From: Pseudomonas shahriarae
GTDB taxonomy: Bacteria > Pseudomonadota > Gammaproteobacteria > Pseudomonadales > Pseudomonadaceae
Reading direction: 5' to 3'
Assembly: GCF_014268455.2 (NCBI RefSeq)
Contig: NZ_CP077085.1
Location: 5,063,001-5,127,000, forward strand
Length of the DNA stretch: 64,000 nucleotides
The notes under the pieces are model-generated. The model searched no databases and was not told where the DNA came from. It was given only the letters and a program-made list of their open reading frames with translations. Below are positions 50,755 to 58,889 of the stretch, one piece after another (position 1 is the stretch's first letter; every line of letters starts with the position of its first letter). A program made the position numbers and the translations under genes.

Positions 50755-52728
50755 TCAGCTCTCATAATCCAACAACTCAATATTTTGCCTACTTCCACGC
50801 ATAGTATATACATGCATGCAGCCATAATTATCGACTAGTCGCCAAGGTGTGTTGCCCTCCCCTTCAAACATGGGGAGCTCAATGGAAACCCATAACGCAC
50901 GCATAATCGTATTTACTCGATTAAATCTCAGAATATGATAATTATCTGACAAGTTTTCATGTATCTCATCAAGAGAGGGGCTTGACCCAGGCTTATCGTG
51001 GCCCACTACAACTCCGCCTTTTCTATCAACTCCACCGGCCCCATTAACAAAAGACGTCTGAAAGTAACGCCCCTCCCAAGGGACCCACATGGGTGCGTCT
51101 AACCCCATTTGGGAGATAAACCTCACCCCAGGCGGGGGCAACCAATACCAAACATCAATATCGGTCTTCGTATTGTGATTCCAATAAGCGTGATCCACAG
51201 TAAGTATAAGATCACGAACTCTCACTCGATAAGGCTGCCGAGGCGAGATATTCACCCAAGCATTAAACTTTGAATCCCCTTCGTTAAAATTCGTGGTATA
51301 AACTTTACCATCTATAATTATCTTAGCCATAAGCCTCCGACTCTCCATTGAAGCGCCGGTTTCCAAACGCATAAATCGCTCAACTATCTCTATAGTATCC
51401 AGCGCCCCACTCTTTTGTTGCGTAGTGTTCTCCCCAATTCCGCCCCCCTCTGCGTCTTGTATCTCTCGAATCCAAAGTCCGGTATCATATATATTTTTCA
51501 CGGTATCGCAGGACCACCCCCCCGGTAGAGGCTGGTTCACATTTGGAGAATATAATGTGACCGCTACACTGGCTTTTTCATCCTCCCGCAGGAGCGTGCT
51601 CTCCCAATTACCATTAATCCCTTCCTGCACCATAGTGACTTCAATAAGAACTTTGCACTGATGCCGGCCATTGGCATACAGCGCGTCAGTAGAATCCTGA
51701 CCATTAGCAAGGACGATGTGGAAGTGCTGAGGTCGCCTTGCTAACTTAACGGGCTCCACCGTCAGACGATTGCCACTTTCATAGGGAACTATTTTAAATA
51801 CATGAAGATTCCCATAGTTATCCCGCAACCGCCACTTGCTATTCAAAACCTCATGCGGAAGGTCCGGAATCTGTGTAGTAAGTTTAACCGCGCACATGAC
51901 ACGATTACTTATCCGATGAATCACTGGATCCTCACCTGGATTTACAACTGGAAGATACTGGTGAACCATACTCAACCGTAAAGTACTGCTCGCAGACCCA
52001 GAGAAAACCCCTCCTTTATAATTACCCGAAAGTCCATAAGACGTCTGAAAGGAGGTCCCTTCATTTGGCACCTCCACTGACTCATTCAACCCATAATTAT
52101 GAACAAACCACAAACCATTAACACCTTCCCAATAGTACATATCAATATCAAGAAGCCCTGTAATATTTAAAGCATCATAATCAACAATCAAATCAAGCTC
52201 TGTAGAAAGCAATACTGGGGGCACCGTGGGCTTGATAAATACCGACGACTTAAAATCAGTCGGATATTCGGAATAGCTGTTAGTAACCGTCTCTCCGTCC
52301 AACACAATAGTCGCCATGAACTGTACAGCCTTGAGAGAGACATTTTCCTCAAGGCGCATATAACGCCTGACAATCTCTACCCCCGCGTCAACAACCGTAT
52401 TGTTTGGCAGACTCTCGCCGAGTTCTTCCCCAGTACGATTCCAGAGTCCTGGATCATATTCGTTCTTCTGCGTATCGCAACTCCACCCGCTGCCTACACT
52501 GGCATTATCCGCGATAGAAACAGGTACGATTTTTACACTCGCTCGCTCACTATCGGTTAAGGAGGCTTGACTCCAGACACCTTTTTTCCCCAAAACCTGC
52601 TTTAAAACCTCAACTACAACTTCAACTTGATGATGCCCATTGGCATAAAGTGCATCCGTATAGTCAGTGCCATCAGCAAACCTGACCTTAAAATGCACAA
52701 GCCGCATATTATGTGATTGCCTGATCAT
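50755..52728 (-). CDS. Unknown protein of two tandem ~325-residue modules, upstream of RHS
   Basis: The 657-residue protein starts at ATG 52728 (MIRQSHNMRLVHFKVRFADG), chosen because GGAG lies six bases upstream; the TTG at 52740 would precede that site. It has no signal peptide or membrane helix. The two halves (about 9-321 and 332-651) repeat the same motifs in order: DALYANGxHQ, GWSCDTxKNxYDxGLW, RRYMRL/ERFMRL, DIDxxYW, FQTSxxxxG, KGGVxxG, and WRLxDNYGxxHV. Each half is rich in aromatic and beta-forming residues, resembling a beta-sandwich or sugar-binding fold, but I cannot name the family. It lies 39 bases upstream of the RHS gene in the same direction and its DNA is AT-richer than the window. 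Adhesin, carrier, binding partner or immunity roles are all open. Confidence 0.85.
   Translation of the reverse strand: MIRQSHNMRLVHFKVRFADGTDYTDALYANGHHQVEVVVEVLKQVLGKKGVWSQASLTDSERASVKIVPVSIADNASVGSGWSCDTQKNEYDPGLWNRTGEELGESLPNNTVVDAGVEIVRRYMRLEENVSLKAVQFMATIVLDGETVTNSYSEYPTDFKSSVFIKPTVPPVLLSTELDLIVDYDALNITGLLDIDMYYWEGVNGLWFVHNYGLNESVEVPNEGTSFQTSYGLSGNYKGGVFSGSASSTLRLSMVHQYLPVVNPGEDPVIHRISNRVMCAVKLTTQIPDLPHEVLNSKWRLRDNYGNLHVFKIVPYESGNRLTVEPVKLARRPQHFHIVLANGQDSTDALYANGRHQCKVLIEVTMVQEGINGNWESTLLREDEKASVAVTLYSPNVNQPLPGGWSCDTVKNIYDTGLWIREIQDAEGGGIGENTTQQKSGALDTIEIVERFMRLETGASMESRRLMAKIIIDGKVYTTNFNEGDSKFNAWVNISPRQPYRVRVRDLILTVDHAYWNHNTKTDIDVWYWLPPPGVRFISQMGLDAPMWVPWEGRYFQTSFVNGAGGVDRKGGVVVGHDKPGSSPSLDEIHENLSDNYHILRFNRVNTIMRALWVSIELPMFEGEGNTPWRLVDNYGCMHVYTMRGSRQNIELLDYES
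50776..51735 (-). repeat. Second module of the tandem-module protein
   Basis: This encodes residues about 332-651. Motifs DALYANGRHQ, GGWSCDTVKNIYD, ERFMRLE, DIDVWYW, RKGGVVVG, and WRLVDNYGCMHVYTM match module 1 with a period of 323-330 residues. The protein similarity is clear while the DNA has diverged, so the duplication is old. Confidence 0.8.
51766..52704 (-). repeat. First module of the tandem-module protein
   Basis: This encodes residues about 9-321, with DALYANGHHQ, GWSCDTQKNEYD, RRYMRLE, DIDMYYW, YKGGVFSG and WRLRDNYGNLHVF. See the second module at 50776-51735. Confidence 0.8.
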
Positions 52729-52970
52729 CTCGTTCTCCAAAAATCACATCCATCGCCGTAGCGCGAACTTTCTCGAAACCAAATTCGAGCTGAAATTCCA
52801 CGAACTTAGATATCGAACACTTAGGGAGATTAGAGACCAGGAAAAAAGAGAAAGTAACTGTTAAAAATGACAGTTAATTAGCTGAAATAGAAATAACTTA
52901 ATGAACCTTTATAACTATAAACCACAGCCATGACTGCGTGTTCTTGCAAGCGCCACCCAATGATAAACAA
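52729..52970. other. AT-rich intergenic region upstream of the tandem-module gene
   Basis: This 242-base spacer before the moaE stop contains an AT-rich block at 52850-52925 with a dyad TAACTGT (52855-52861) and ACAGTTA (52870-52876) around 8 bases. On the minus strand it must include the promoter of the tandem-module-RHS unit, but no -35/-10 pair was convincing. No gene with start and ribosome site was seen. Confidence 0.45.
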
Positions 52971-53423
52971 TCAGGCTTTCCAGCGACCCGCCGCCGCATG
53001 ATCACTCTCTCGCCCCTCAACCCACCGCGCCCCCTCACTGGTGTTCTCCTTCTTCCAGAACGGCGCCCGGGTCTTGAGGTAGTCCATCACAAACGCACAG
53101 GCATCAAACGCCGCCTGGCGGTGGGCACTGGCGGCCGCGACGAACACGATGGGTTCGCCGGGCTCCAGGGCGCCGATGCGGTGCAGCACTTCGAGCTTGA
53201 GCAGCGGCCAGCGCTGCTCGGCTTCGACGGCGATCTTGGCCAGGGCTTTTTCGGTCATGCCGGGGTAGTGTTCAAGGAACATCCCCGCCACATCGAGGCC
53301 ATCGTTGAAATCGCGTACATAGCCGACAAAGCTCACCACCGCACCCACACCCACGTTGGCCGCGTGCATGGCGTTGACTTCGGCGCCGGGGTCAAAGGGC
53401 TGGGCTTGCACACGAATGGCCAT
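52971..53423 (-). CDS. moaE: Molybdopterin synthase catalytic subunit
   Basis: MoaE (150 residues) forms molybdopterin from cyclic pyranopterin monophosphate using sulphur carried by MoaD. Family motifs are VGAVVSFVGYVRDFNDG, LEHYPGMTEKAL, AAASAHRQAAFDAC and MDYLKTRAPFWKKE with the active-site lysines. It lies 2 bases after moaD in the leftward moaC-moaD-moaE group. Confidence 0.97.
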   Translation of the reverse strand: MAIRVQAQPFDPGAEVNAMHAANVGVGAVVSFVGYVRDFNDGLDVAGMFLEHYPGMTEKALAKIAVEAEQRWPLLKLEVLHRIGALEPGEPIVFVAAASAHRQAAFDACAFVMDYLKTRAPFWKKENTSEGARWVEGRESDHAAAGRWKA

Positions 53424-53425
53424 GG

Positions 53426-53668
53426 TCAGCCTCCGGTCACGGGCGGGAAGAAGGCGACTTCGTCACCGGCCTGCAAAGGCTCGTCGAGGGAGCACAGTTC
53501 CTGGTTGCGCGCACACATCAGGCTGGCCTCGTTGAGCACCTCGAAGCCCGCATCAGCCGCCAGTGCCAGGCGCACGGCATCGACCGTAGCGAAGTCGCCT
53601 TCGACCTCCAGGGAGTCCAGGCCTATCGCCTCGCTGTAGCGTGCAAAAAACAGTACGTTGATGCTCAT
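53426..53668 (-). CDS. moaD: Molybdopterin synthase sulphur-carrier subunit
   Basis: MoaD (80 residues) is a ubiquitin-like protein thiocarboxylated at its C-terminal Gly-Gly, seen here as PPVTGG. The start ATG 53668 ([18 protein letters not shown]) overlaps the moaC stop by four bases (ATGA). A longer frame to 53761 lies in moaC and is rejected. Confidence 0.95.
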   Translation of the reverse strand: MSINVLFFARYSEAIGLDSLEVEGDFATVDAVRLALAADAGFEVLNEASLMCARNQELCSLDEPLQAGDEVAFFPPVTGG

Positions 53669-54138
53669 GCCTGGTCCGCCTTGAAATGCCCGCTTTTGCC
53701 GCCGAGCTTTTCCAGCAGGCGGATGTTCTCGATGGTCATGCCACGGTCCACCGCCTTGCACATGTCGTAGATCGTCAACGCGGCAACACTGGCGGCAGTC
53801 AGTGCTTCCATTTCCACGCCGGTCTGCCCGGACAGCTTGCAGCGGGCGATGATGTGCACGGTATTTTCCCCTTCGGCTGCCAGCTCAACCTTGACGCCCG
53901 TCAACATCAGCGGATGGCACAGGGGGATCAGGTCGCTGGTCTTTTTCGCCGCCTGGATCCCGGCGATGCGCGCCACGGCGAACACGTCGCCCTTGGGATG
54001 GGCGCCGTCGACAATCATTTGCAGGGTCTGGGGCAGCATGCGCACCCGCGCCTCGGCCACGGCTTCGCGGAACGTCACGGTTTTATCGGTGACGTCGACC
54101 ATATGGGCACGGCCCTGGGAATCGAGATGAGTCAGCAC
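53665..54138 (-). CDS. moaC: Cyclic pyranopterin monophosphate synthase MoaC
   Basis: MoaC (157 residues) acts after MoaA to form cyclic pyranopterin monophosphate. The start is GTG 54138 with AGGAG seven bases upstream; the longer frame to 54177 is rejected. Motifs: [26 protein letters not shown], and [20 protein letters not shown]. It leads a translationally coupled moaC-moaD-moaE unit. The moaA gene is not in this window. Confidence 0.96.
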   Translation of the reverse strand: MLTHLDSQGRAHMVDVTDKTVTFREAVAEARVRMLPQTLQMIVDGAHPKGDVFAVARIAGIQAAKKTSDLIPLCHPLMLTGVKVELAAEGENTVHIIARCKLSGQTGVEMEALTAASVAALTIYDMCKAVDRGMTIENIRLLEKLGGKSGHFKADQA

Positions 54139-54190
54139 GGGGATACTCCTGATCAGAAGCCCCGATTGTAAACCCAACGCAGATCAAAAG

Positions 54191-54262
54191 GTGGGAGCAG
54201 GCTTGCCTGCGATAGCGCAGTGTCAGTCACCAACGCCATCGCGGGCAAGCCCGGCTCCCACA
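54191..54262. repeat. REPIN between phoH-like gene and moaC
   Basis: GTGGGAGCAGGCTTGCCTGC at 54191 faces GCGGGCAAGCCCGGCTCCCACA at 54262. It lies between the end of the leftward phoH-like gene (54308) and moaC, and may separate their transcripts. Confidence 0.88.
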
Positions 54263-54307
54263 GGAACTGAGGTGAACCGGGCGATGGAGGCATCGCCCGG
54301 TTTCGGA

Positions 54308-55702
54308 TTACAGGTGGGATTCGGCGTATTCGGCCAGAATCGAGCGAGGGACGCCCTGCAAGGCGATGTGCACGCCGTTCGGGAAATCCTTGAAGCGTTC
54401 CGTCAGGTAGGTCAGCCCGGAGCTGGTCGCGGACAGGTAGGGAGTGTCGATCTGTGCCAGGTTGCCCAGGCACACCACTTTGGAACCGGCGCCGGCACGG
54501 GTGATGATGGTTTTCATCTGGTGCGGCGTGAGGTTCTGGCATTCGTCAATCAGAATCAGGCTCTGCTGGAAGCTGCGACCTCGAATGTAGTTGAGGGATT
54601 TGAACTGCAACGGCACTTTGCTGAGGATGTAGTCGACGCTGCCATGGGTGTTTTCGTCATCCATGTGCAAGGCTTCGAGGTTGTCGGTGATCGCCCCCAG
54701 CCACGGCTCCATTTTTTCTGCCTCGGTGCCGGGCAAAAAGCCGATCTCCTGGTCCAGGCCCTGCACGCTACGGGTGGCGATGATGCGCCGATAACGCTTG
54801 GTGACCATGGTCTGCTCGATGGCAGCCGCCAGGGCGAGGATGGTCTTGCCCGAACCCGCCGCGCCGGTCAGGTTGACCAGGTGAATGTCCGGGTCGAGCA
54901 GCGCGTACAGCGCCAGGCTCTGGTAGATATCACGCGGTTTCAGGCCCCAGGCTTCCTGGTGCAACAGGGGCTCCTGATGCAGATCGAGGATCAGCAGCTT
55001 GTCGACCTGGATCTCTTTGATCCAGCCCACGAAGCCCTGTTCGTCGATGATGAATTCATTGATATGCACCGCCGGCAGGTTGTCGGTCAGTTGCACCTGG
55101 TGCCAGGTGCGGCCATGGTCCTGGCGGGTCTCGACCTTGCTCACGCGGTCCCAGAACGAGCCGGTCATGGTGTGATAACCCCGGGACAGCATCGACACAT
55201 CGTCGACCAGCTGGTCGGTACTGTAGTCCTCGGCAGCGATCCCACACGCTCGTGCCTTGAGGCGCATGTTGATGTCTTTGGTCACCAGCACCAGGCGCAG
55301 GTCCTTGTCGCGTGCGTGCAGGTCGATCAGTTGGTTGATGATCTTGTTGTCGTTGAGGTTTTCCGGCAGCAGGCTGTTGGGCTCGCTGCGCTTGCTCATC
55401 AGGATCGACAGCAAGCCCTTGGGCCCGCTCTTGCCACGCTGGATCGGGACGCCGACTTCCACATCATCGGGCGAGGCCTCGCCCAGGGTCTTGTCAATCA
55501 GGCGGATCGCCTGGCGGCATTCGGCGGCAACGCTGTGGTGCCCGCTTTTGAGTTTGTCGAGCTCTTCAAGCACGATCATCGGGATGGCGACGTGGTGTTC
55601 TTCGAAATTGAGCAACGCGTTTGGATCGTGAATCAATACATTGGTATCAAGCACATAAAGGATTGGCTGGTCGGAAGAAGGGTTACGTCCATGATCATCC
55701 AT
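54308..55702 (-). CDS. PIN-PhoH fusion ATPase (PhoH2-type)
   Basis: The 464-residue protein combines an N-terminal PIN ribonuclease domain (DTNVLIHDPNALLNF at 19-33, with acidic residues in VLEELDKLKSG and VTKDINMRLKA) and a C-terminal PhoH ATPase (Walker A GAAGSGKT at about 279-286, Walker B LILIDECQNLTP, and the NLAQIDTPYL motif). PhoH2 proteins of other bacteria act as RNA helicase/ribonuclease. Start ATG 55702 has AAGGTG upstream. It is a single-gene unit. Confidence 0.93.
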   Translation of the reverse strand: MDDHGRNPSSDQPILYVLDTNVLIHDPNALLNFEEHHVAIPMIVLEELDKLKSGHHSVAAECRQAIRLIDKTLGEASPDDVEVGVPIQRGKSGPKGLLSILMSKRSEPNSLLPENLNDNKIINQLIDLHARDKDLRLVLVTKDINMRLKARACGIAAEDYSTDQLVDDVSMLSRGYHTMTGSFWDRVSKVETRQDHGRTWHQVQLTDNLPAVHINEFIIDEQGFVGWIKEIQVDKLLILDLHQEPLLHQEAWGLKPRDIYQSLALYALLDPDIHLVNLTGAAGSGKTILALAAAIEQTMVTKRYRRIIATRSVQGLDQEIGFLPGTEAEKMEPWLGAITDNLEALHMDDENTHGSVDYILSKVPLQFKSLNYIRGRSFQQSLILIDECQNLTPHQMKTIITRAGAGSKVVCLGNLAQIDTPYLSATSSGLTYLTERFKDFPNGVHIALQGVPRSILAEYAESHL

Positions 55703-56025
55703 ACTCGGTCACCTTTGTGGGAGCCAGTCGACGCAATACCACAACAGTGCTGCGCCTCGATTCGAGCGCCGAATACACCGCAAAGGGAGTCTGGGAAGAC
55801 GCCACCTGTGGTGCAGGTTTCGGCGATCTGACTTCGTAATACCGCAAAACCCATGACAGGAAAAAGCACTTTGACGCTTTTTTGAAGTTTATTTTTCAGG
55901 ATGACGAATAGCACTGGCGGGCCGCCACGCACCCCGCTAAAGTCGGAAGTCCGCCTGCATCGAAATGTCGCAGCAAATCACCCCAAAAAACCCTCATCCC
56001 CAACAGGGCCGGGCTTTTGCCCTTT
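55703..56025. other. Intergenic region between phoH-like and deacetylase-like genes
   Basis: This 323-base region carries the phoH2 promoter and the end of the leftward deacetylase-like transcript. AAAAAGC and GCTTTTT (55861-55882) could form a weak hairpin. No gene or structured RNA was recognised. Confidence 0.4.
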
Positions 56026-57150
56026 TCAGCGAAACGCTTCCCGACAATCCTGCCAACCCAGCCCACTTTGCGCCGTTGCCTGTAGCAACAGCGGCAATGC
56101 GACCCGCGCCTTGTCCTGGGTGTCGTGGAACACAATCACCCCTTTGCGCCACAACAACATCAGCGTCAGCACCCGCTGGGCCGACTCGTCGGCCTTGAGC
56201 AGGCCCGGTTCATCCTGGGAGTCGATATCCCACAATGCCACTTGCAGGCCCTGGGCCTGGAAAAAGCCCTGGCTGTCAGCCCGGCGCTGGCCATAGGGTG
56301 GGCGGAACAGCGGCACGTAGTTTTCCGGCAGCAGGTTCTGGGTCAGCGACGCACTGCGGGTGATCGAGCTTTGCCAGTCGACCCAATGGCTGTGGGAACG
56401 GTATTGCCAGCCCTGGATACCCACGCACTGGCCCTGGTACAAACCCTGCACATCGACGGCCGAGGTCTTTTCCAGGCGGGTTTGCAGGCTGTTGCCCAGG
56501 ACAAAGAAGGTGGCTGTCATTTTCTGCTTGCGCAGGTAGTCGGCCAGCCAGTCGGTCTGACCGCCCAGCGGTGACGGGCCGCCATCGAAGGTCAGTAAAA
56601 ACAGGCGGTCGTTGAGTTCATCGCCATTGCGCTCGAAATCCCCAAAACGCGCCACTTCGCTGCCGATCTGCGGGAACAGCGCGGCCTTGCGCAACAGTTC
56701 ATCCAGGTAGCGTTGGTGAAACGCGCGGCTGGGACCGGCCCAGCCTATATAGAAAGATTGCTCGCTCACCTCGAACTTGCCGGCTTGATCGCGCAGGTCG
56801 TCGAGGTTGTCCACCAGATAGCAGAATGAGGCGTCCTGTTCGCAGCTTTGCTGGGCGAACATGTAGTTCTCCAGCAACCGCTGCCAGAGGTGGCGGCGCA
56901 GGTCGTCGATAGCGCCCTGGTTGACGATCTTCAGCCCCAGGCGCTGCTTGAGGGCCGGTTCATCCAGGGCCTCGCTGGCCAGCAGCGCGTTGGCGAACAT
57001 GAGGATTTCGGCGCGTGATGCCACATCAAACAGCGCCGGGCTGCTGAGTTTTTCCGGCCAGGTGCCACGGTCCAGGGTCGCGACATCCACACTGGCCGCC
57101 TGGGCGCCCAGGCACGTCAGCCAGGCGCACACTAAAAGCGCAATTCGCAC
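56026..57150 (-). CDS. Polysaccharide deacetylase-family protein with degenerate metal site
   Basis: The 374-residue protein is called from GTG 57150 (VRIALLVCAWLTCLGAQAAS), with GGAGA seven bases upstream and a signal peptide. An N-terminal helical part (about 20-175, two Cys at QQSCEQDASFCYLV) precedes a NodB domain: TFDGGPS in place of the canonical TFDDGPS, SHSHWVDW in place of HSxxH, FRPPYGQRR, WDIDSQD and VIVFHD. The second metal-binding Asp of motif 1 and the second His of motif 2 appear replaced, so activity may be altered or lost. It probably acts in the periplasm. The location beside the alginate genes is suggestive but it is not in that operon. Confidence 0.8.
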   Translation of the reverse strand: MRIALLVCAWLTCLGAQAASVDVATLDRGTWPEKLSSPALFDVASRAEILMFANALLASEALDEPALKQRLGLKIVNQGAIDDLRRHLWQRLLENYMFAQQSCEQDASFCYLVDNLDDLRDQAGKFEVSEQSFYIGWAGPSRAFHQRYLDELLRKAALFPQIGSEVARFGDFERNGDELNDRLFLLTFDGGPSPLGGQTDWLADYLRKQKMTATFFVLGNSLQTRLEKTSAVDVQGLYQGQCVGIQGWQYRSHSHWVDWQSSITRSASLTQNLLPENYVPLFRPPYGQRRADSQGFFQAQGLQVALWDIDSQDEPGLLKADESAQRVLTLMLLWRKGVIVFHDTQDKARVALPLLLQATAQSGLGWQDCREAFR

Positions 57151-57297
57151 AACAGGTCTCCCCCTCCTGATTCGTCGGCCACTATAGCCGATCACTATCC
57201 TCCCACAGGGATAACCGTATGGCAGCTATTGGCGTGATAGGTGGAGTCCAACGCCCCAACCCCCTAGAATCCCCCGACGATTACAGGAGACGACTTC

Positions 57298-58077
57298 ATG
57301 CTGACGGTGATTTCCCCCGCCAAAACCCTCGATTTCGAGACCCCGCCGGTAACCCAGCGCTTTACCCAGCCGCAATACCTCGACCACTCCCAGGAGTTGA
57401 TCGAGCAGTTGCGCGAGCTGAGCCCGGCGCAGATCAGCGAACTGATGCATGTTTCCGACAAGATCGGCGGCCTCAACGCCGCACGTTTCGGTAGCTGGAC
57501 CCCGGCCTTCACCCCGGCCAATGCCAAGCAGGCGCTGCTGGCCTTCAAGGGCGACGTCTACACCGGCCTCAATGCCCAGACCTTCAACGACGCCGACTTC
57601 GCTTACGCCCAGGACCACCTGCGCATGCTCTCGGGCCTGTACGGCCTGCTGCGCCCCCTGGACCTGATGATGCCGTACCGCCTGGAGATGGGCACCAAGC
57701 TGGGCAACGCCCGTGGCAAGGACCTGTACGCCTTCTGGGGCACGCGGATCAGCGAATGGCTCAACGAGGCCCTGGCTGAGCAGGGCGATGATGTGCTGCT
57801 GAACCTGGCCTCCAACGAATACTTCTCGGCGGTCAAGCGCCCGGCCTTGAACGCGCGGATCATCAATACCGAGTTCAAGGACCTGAAGAACGGCCAGTAC
57901 AAGATCATCAGCTTCTACGCCAAGAAGGCCCGGGGCATGATGAGCCGCTTTGTCATCGAAGAGCGCATCAACGACCCGGCGCAGCTCAAGCAGTTTGATG
58001 TACAGGGTTATCGCTTCAGTGCCGAGCAGTCCAAGCCGGATAACCTGGTATTTTTGCGCGATCACGCACCGGAGTAG
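57298..58077 (+). CDS. yaaA: Peroxide stress protein YaaA
   Basis: The 259-residue UPF0246/DUF328 protein lowers free iron and protects DNA from hydrogen peroxide in E. coli. Start ATG 57298 has AGGAG nine bases upstream. It begins [18 protein letters not shown], and has [45 protein letters not shown] and [13 protein letters not shown], all family-typical. It is a single-gene unit with a REP-type terminator after it. Confidence 0.96.
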   Translation: MLTVISPAKTLDFETPPVTQRFTQPQYLDHSQELIEQLRELSPAQISELMHVSDKIGGLNAARFGSWTPAFTPANAKQALLAFKGDVYTGLNAQTFNDADFAYAQDHLRMLSGLYGLLRPLDLMMPYRLEMGTKLGNARGKDLYAFWGTRISEWLNEALAEQGDDVLLNLASNEYFSAVKRPALNARIINTEFKDLKNGQYKIISFYAKKARGMMSRFVIEERINDPAQLKQFDVQGYRFSAEQSKPDNLVFLRDHAPE

Positions 58078-58100
58078 GTCGCCAGTACAGCGCAAATCCG

Positions 58101-58136
58101 ATGTGGGAGCTGGCAAGCCTGCTCCCACATTTTTTC
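58101..58136 (+). terminator. REP-derived terminator after yaaA
   Basis: ATGTGGGAGC and GCTCCCACAT form a perfect 10-bp stem with a 10-base loop, followed by TTTTTT. It starts 24 bases after the yaaA stop. A REP sequence here appears to serve as an intrinsic terminator. Confidence 0.8.
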
Positions 58137-58889
58137 CGTATTTCAAATGCGGAATCGTCATTACTTTGACGTCAAAAATATTTCTTCAGATTTCCTAACG
58201 TTTCTTTCACTCGACATTCGTCAGATTTTTTCGTAGTGGCACCACTTTTTTCAAACAGTAGTGGCACAAAACTATATCCCCGCGTCAACTCCCTATAACC
58301 ACTAGCCCAATCCGCAAGTGCTATCAATATAGTACTAGTGCCATCTTTCCTAATATTTCAAGAAATTTCCAGAAACAGGATGAGCGGCCAGGAACTATGT
58401 CCTTCAGTGCCGCTCATACCACCGGTAACGATTATCTCTGTTCTTGTGCGATATGACTTACACAGCGACCAACGGAAGTAGCAAAGTTGTCATATTCAAC
58501 TTTGACCCTTCGGTCTAATTAACAACTGTTTAGTTGAGGGCGGGCGACAAGGTTGCATGACCATCCCCTACAAGGCCAAGGCTGAGCCTACCCAAATGGG
58601 TCAGTGAGACAACCCAATGCGTTGATAGATAAGGGCTTTATGTCCATATCAAGGCGTTGCGGCACTGACGCCAGACCCTTCTCACCGAAGGCTGGCTGCA
58701 TTTCAGGGCAAGCCCCAACAATAAGGCCAAGTTGCGCACAACTTGAGTGCATTAGTTAGTCACTCGACTTTTAACATGCCTGCACATGGCAATGCTGTGT
58801 CTATTCACCGCATTACCTAGTGCATGAGTGACGCTTGAAAACATGAACTCCGGCCATCTAATGGCGTGATAAAGATAGAGGTAAATGCG
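58137..58889 (+). promoter_or_regulatory. Long upstream region and leader of the alginate operon
   Basis: This 750-base AT-rich region has no gene. It includes TGGCAC words at 58237-58242, 58262-58267 and inverted at 58339-58344; an AlgR-like word ACATTCGTC at 58214-58222 (consensus CCGTTCGTC); the AlgU promoter candidate at 58392-58418; and two leader hairpins, ACCCAAATGGGT (58593-58604) and CAAGTTG-CGCA-CAACTTG (58728-58745). In P. aeruginosa algD is likewise controlled from far upstream and has a leader of several hundred bases. Confidence 0.65.
58392..58418 (+). promoter_or_regulatory. Candidate AlgU (sigma-22) promoter of algD
   Basis: GAACTA at 58392-58397 and TCATA at 58414-58418 are separated by 16 bases, matching the extracytoplasmic sigma consensus GAACTT and TCxxA. 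A start near 58425 would give a leader of about 465 bases before algD. Confidence 0.6.

Noticed and set aside
58237..58267. TGGCAC words upstream of algD as sigma-54 -24 boxes
   Set aside because: Neither copy has the GC of the -12 element at the required distance.
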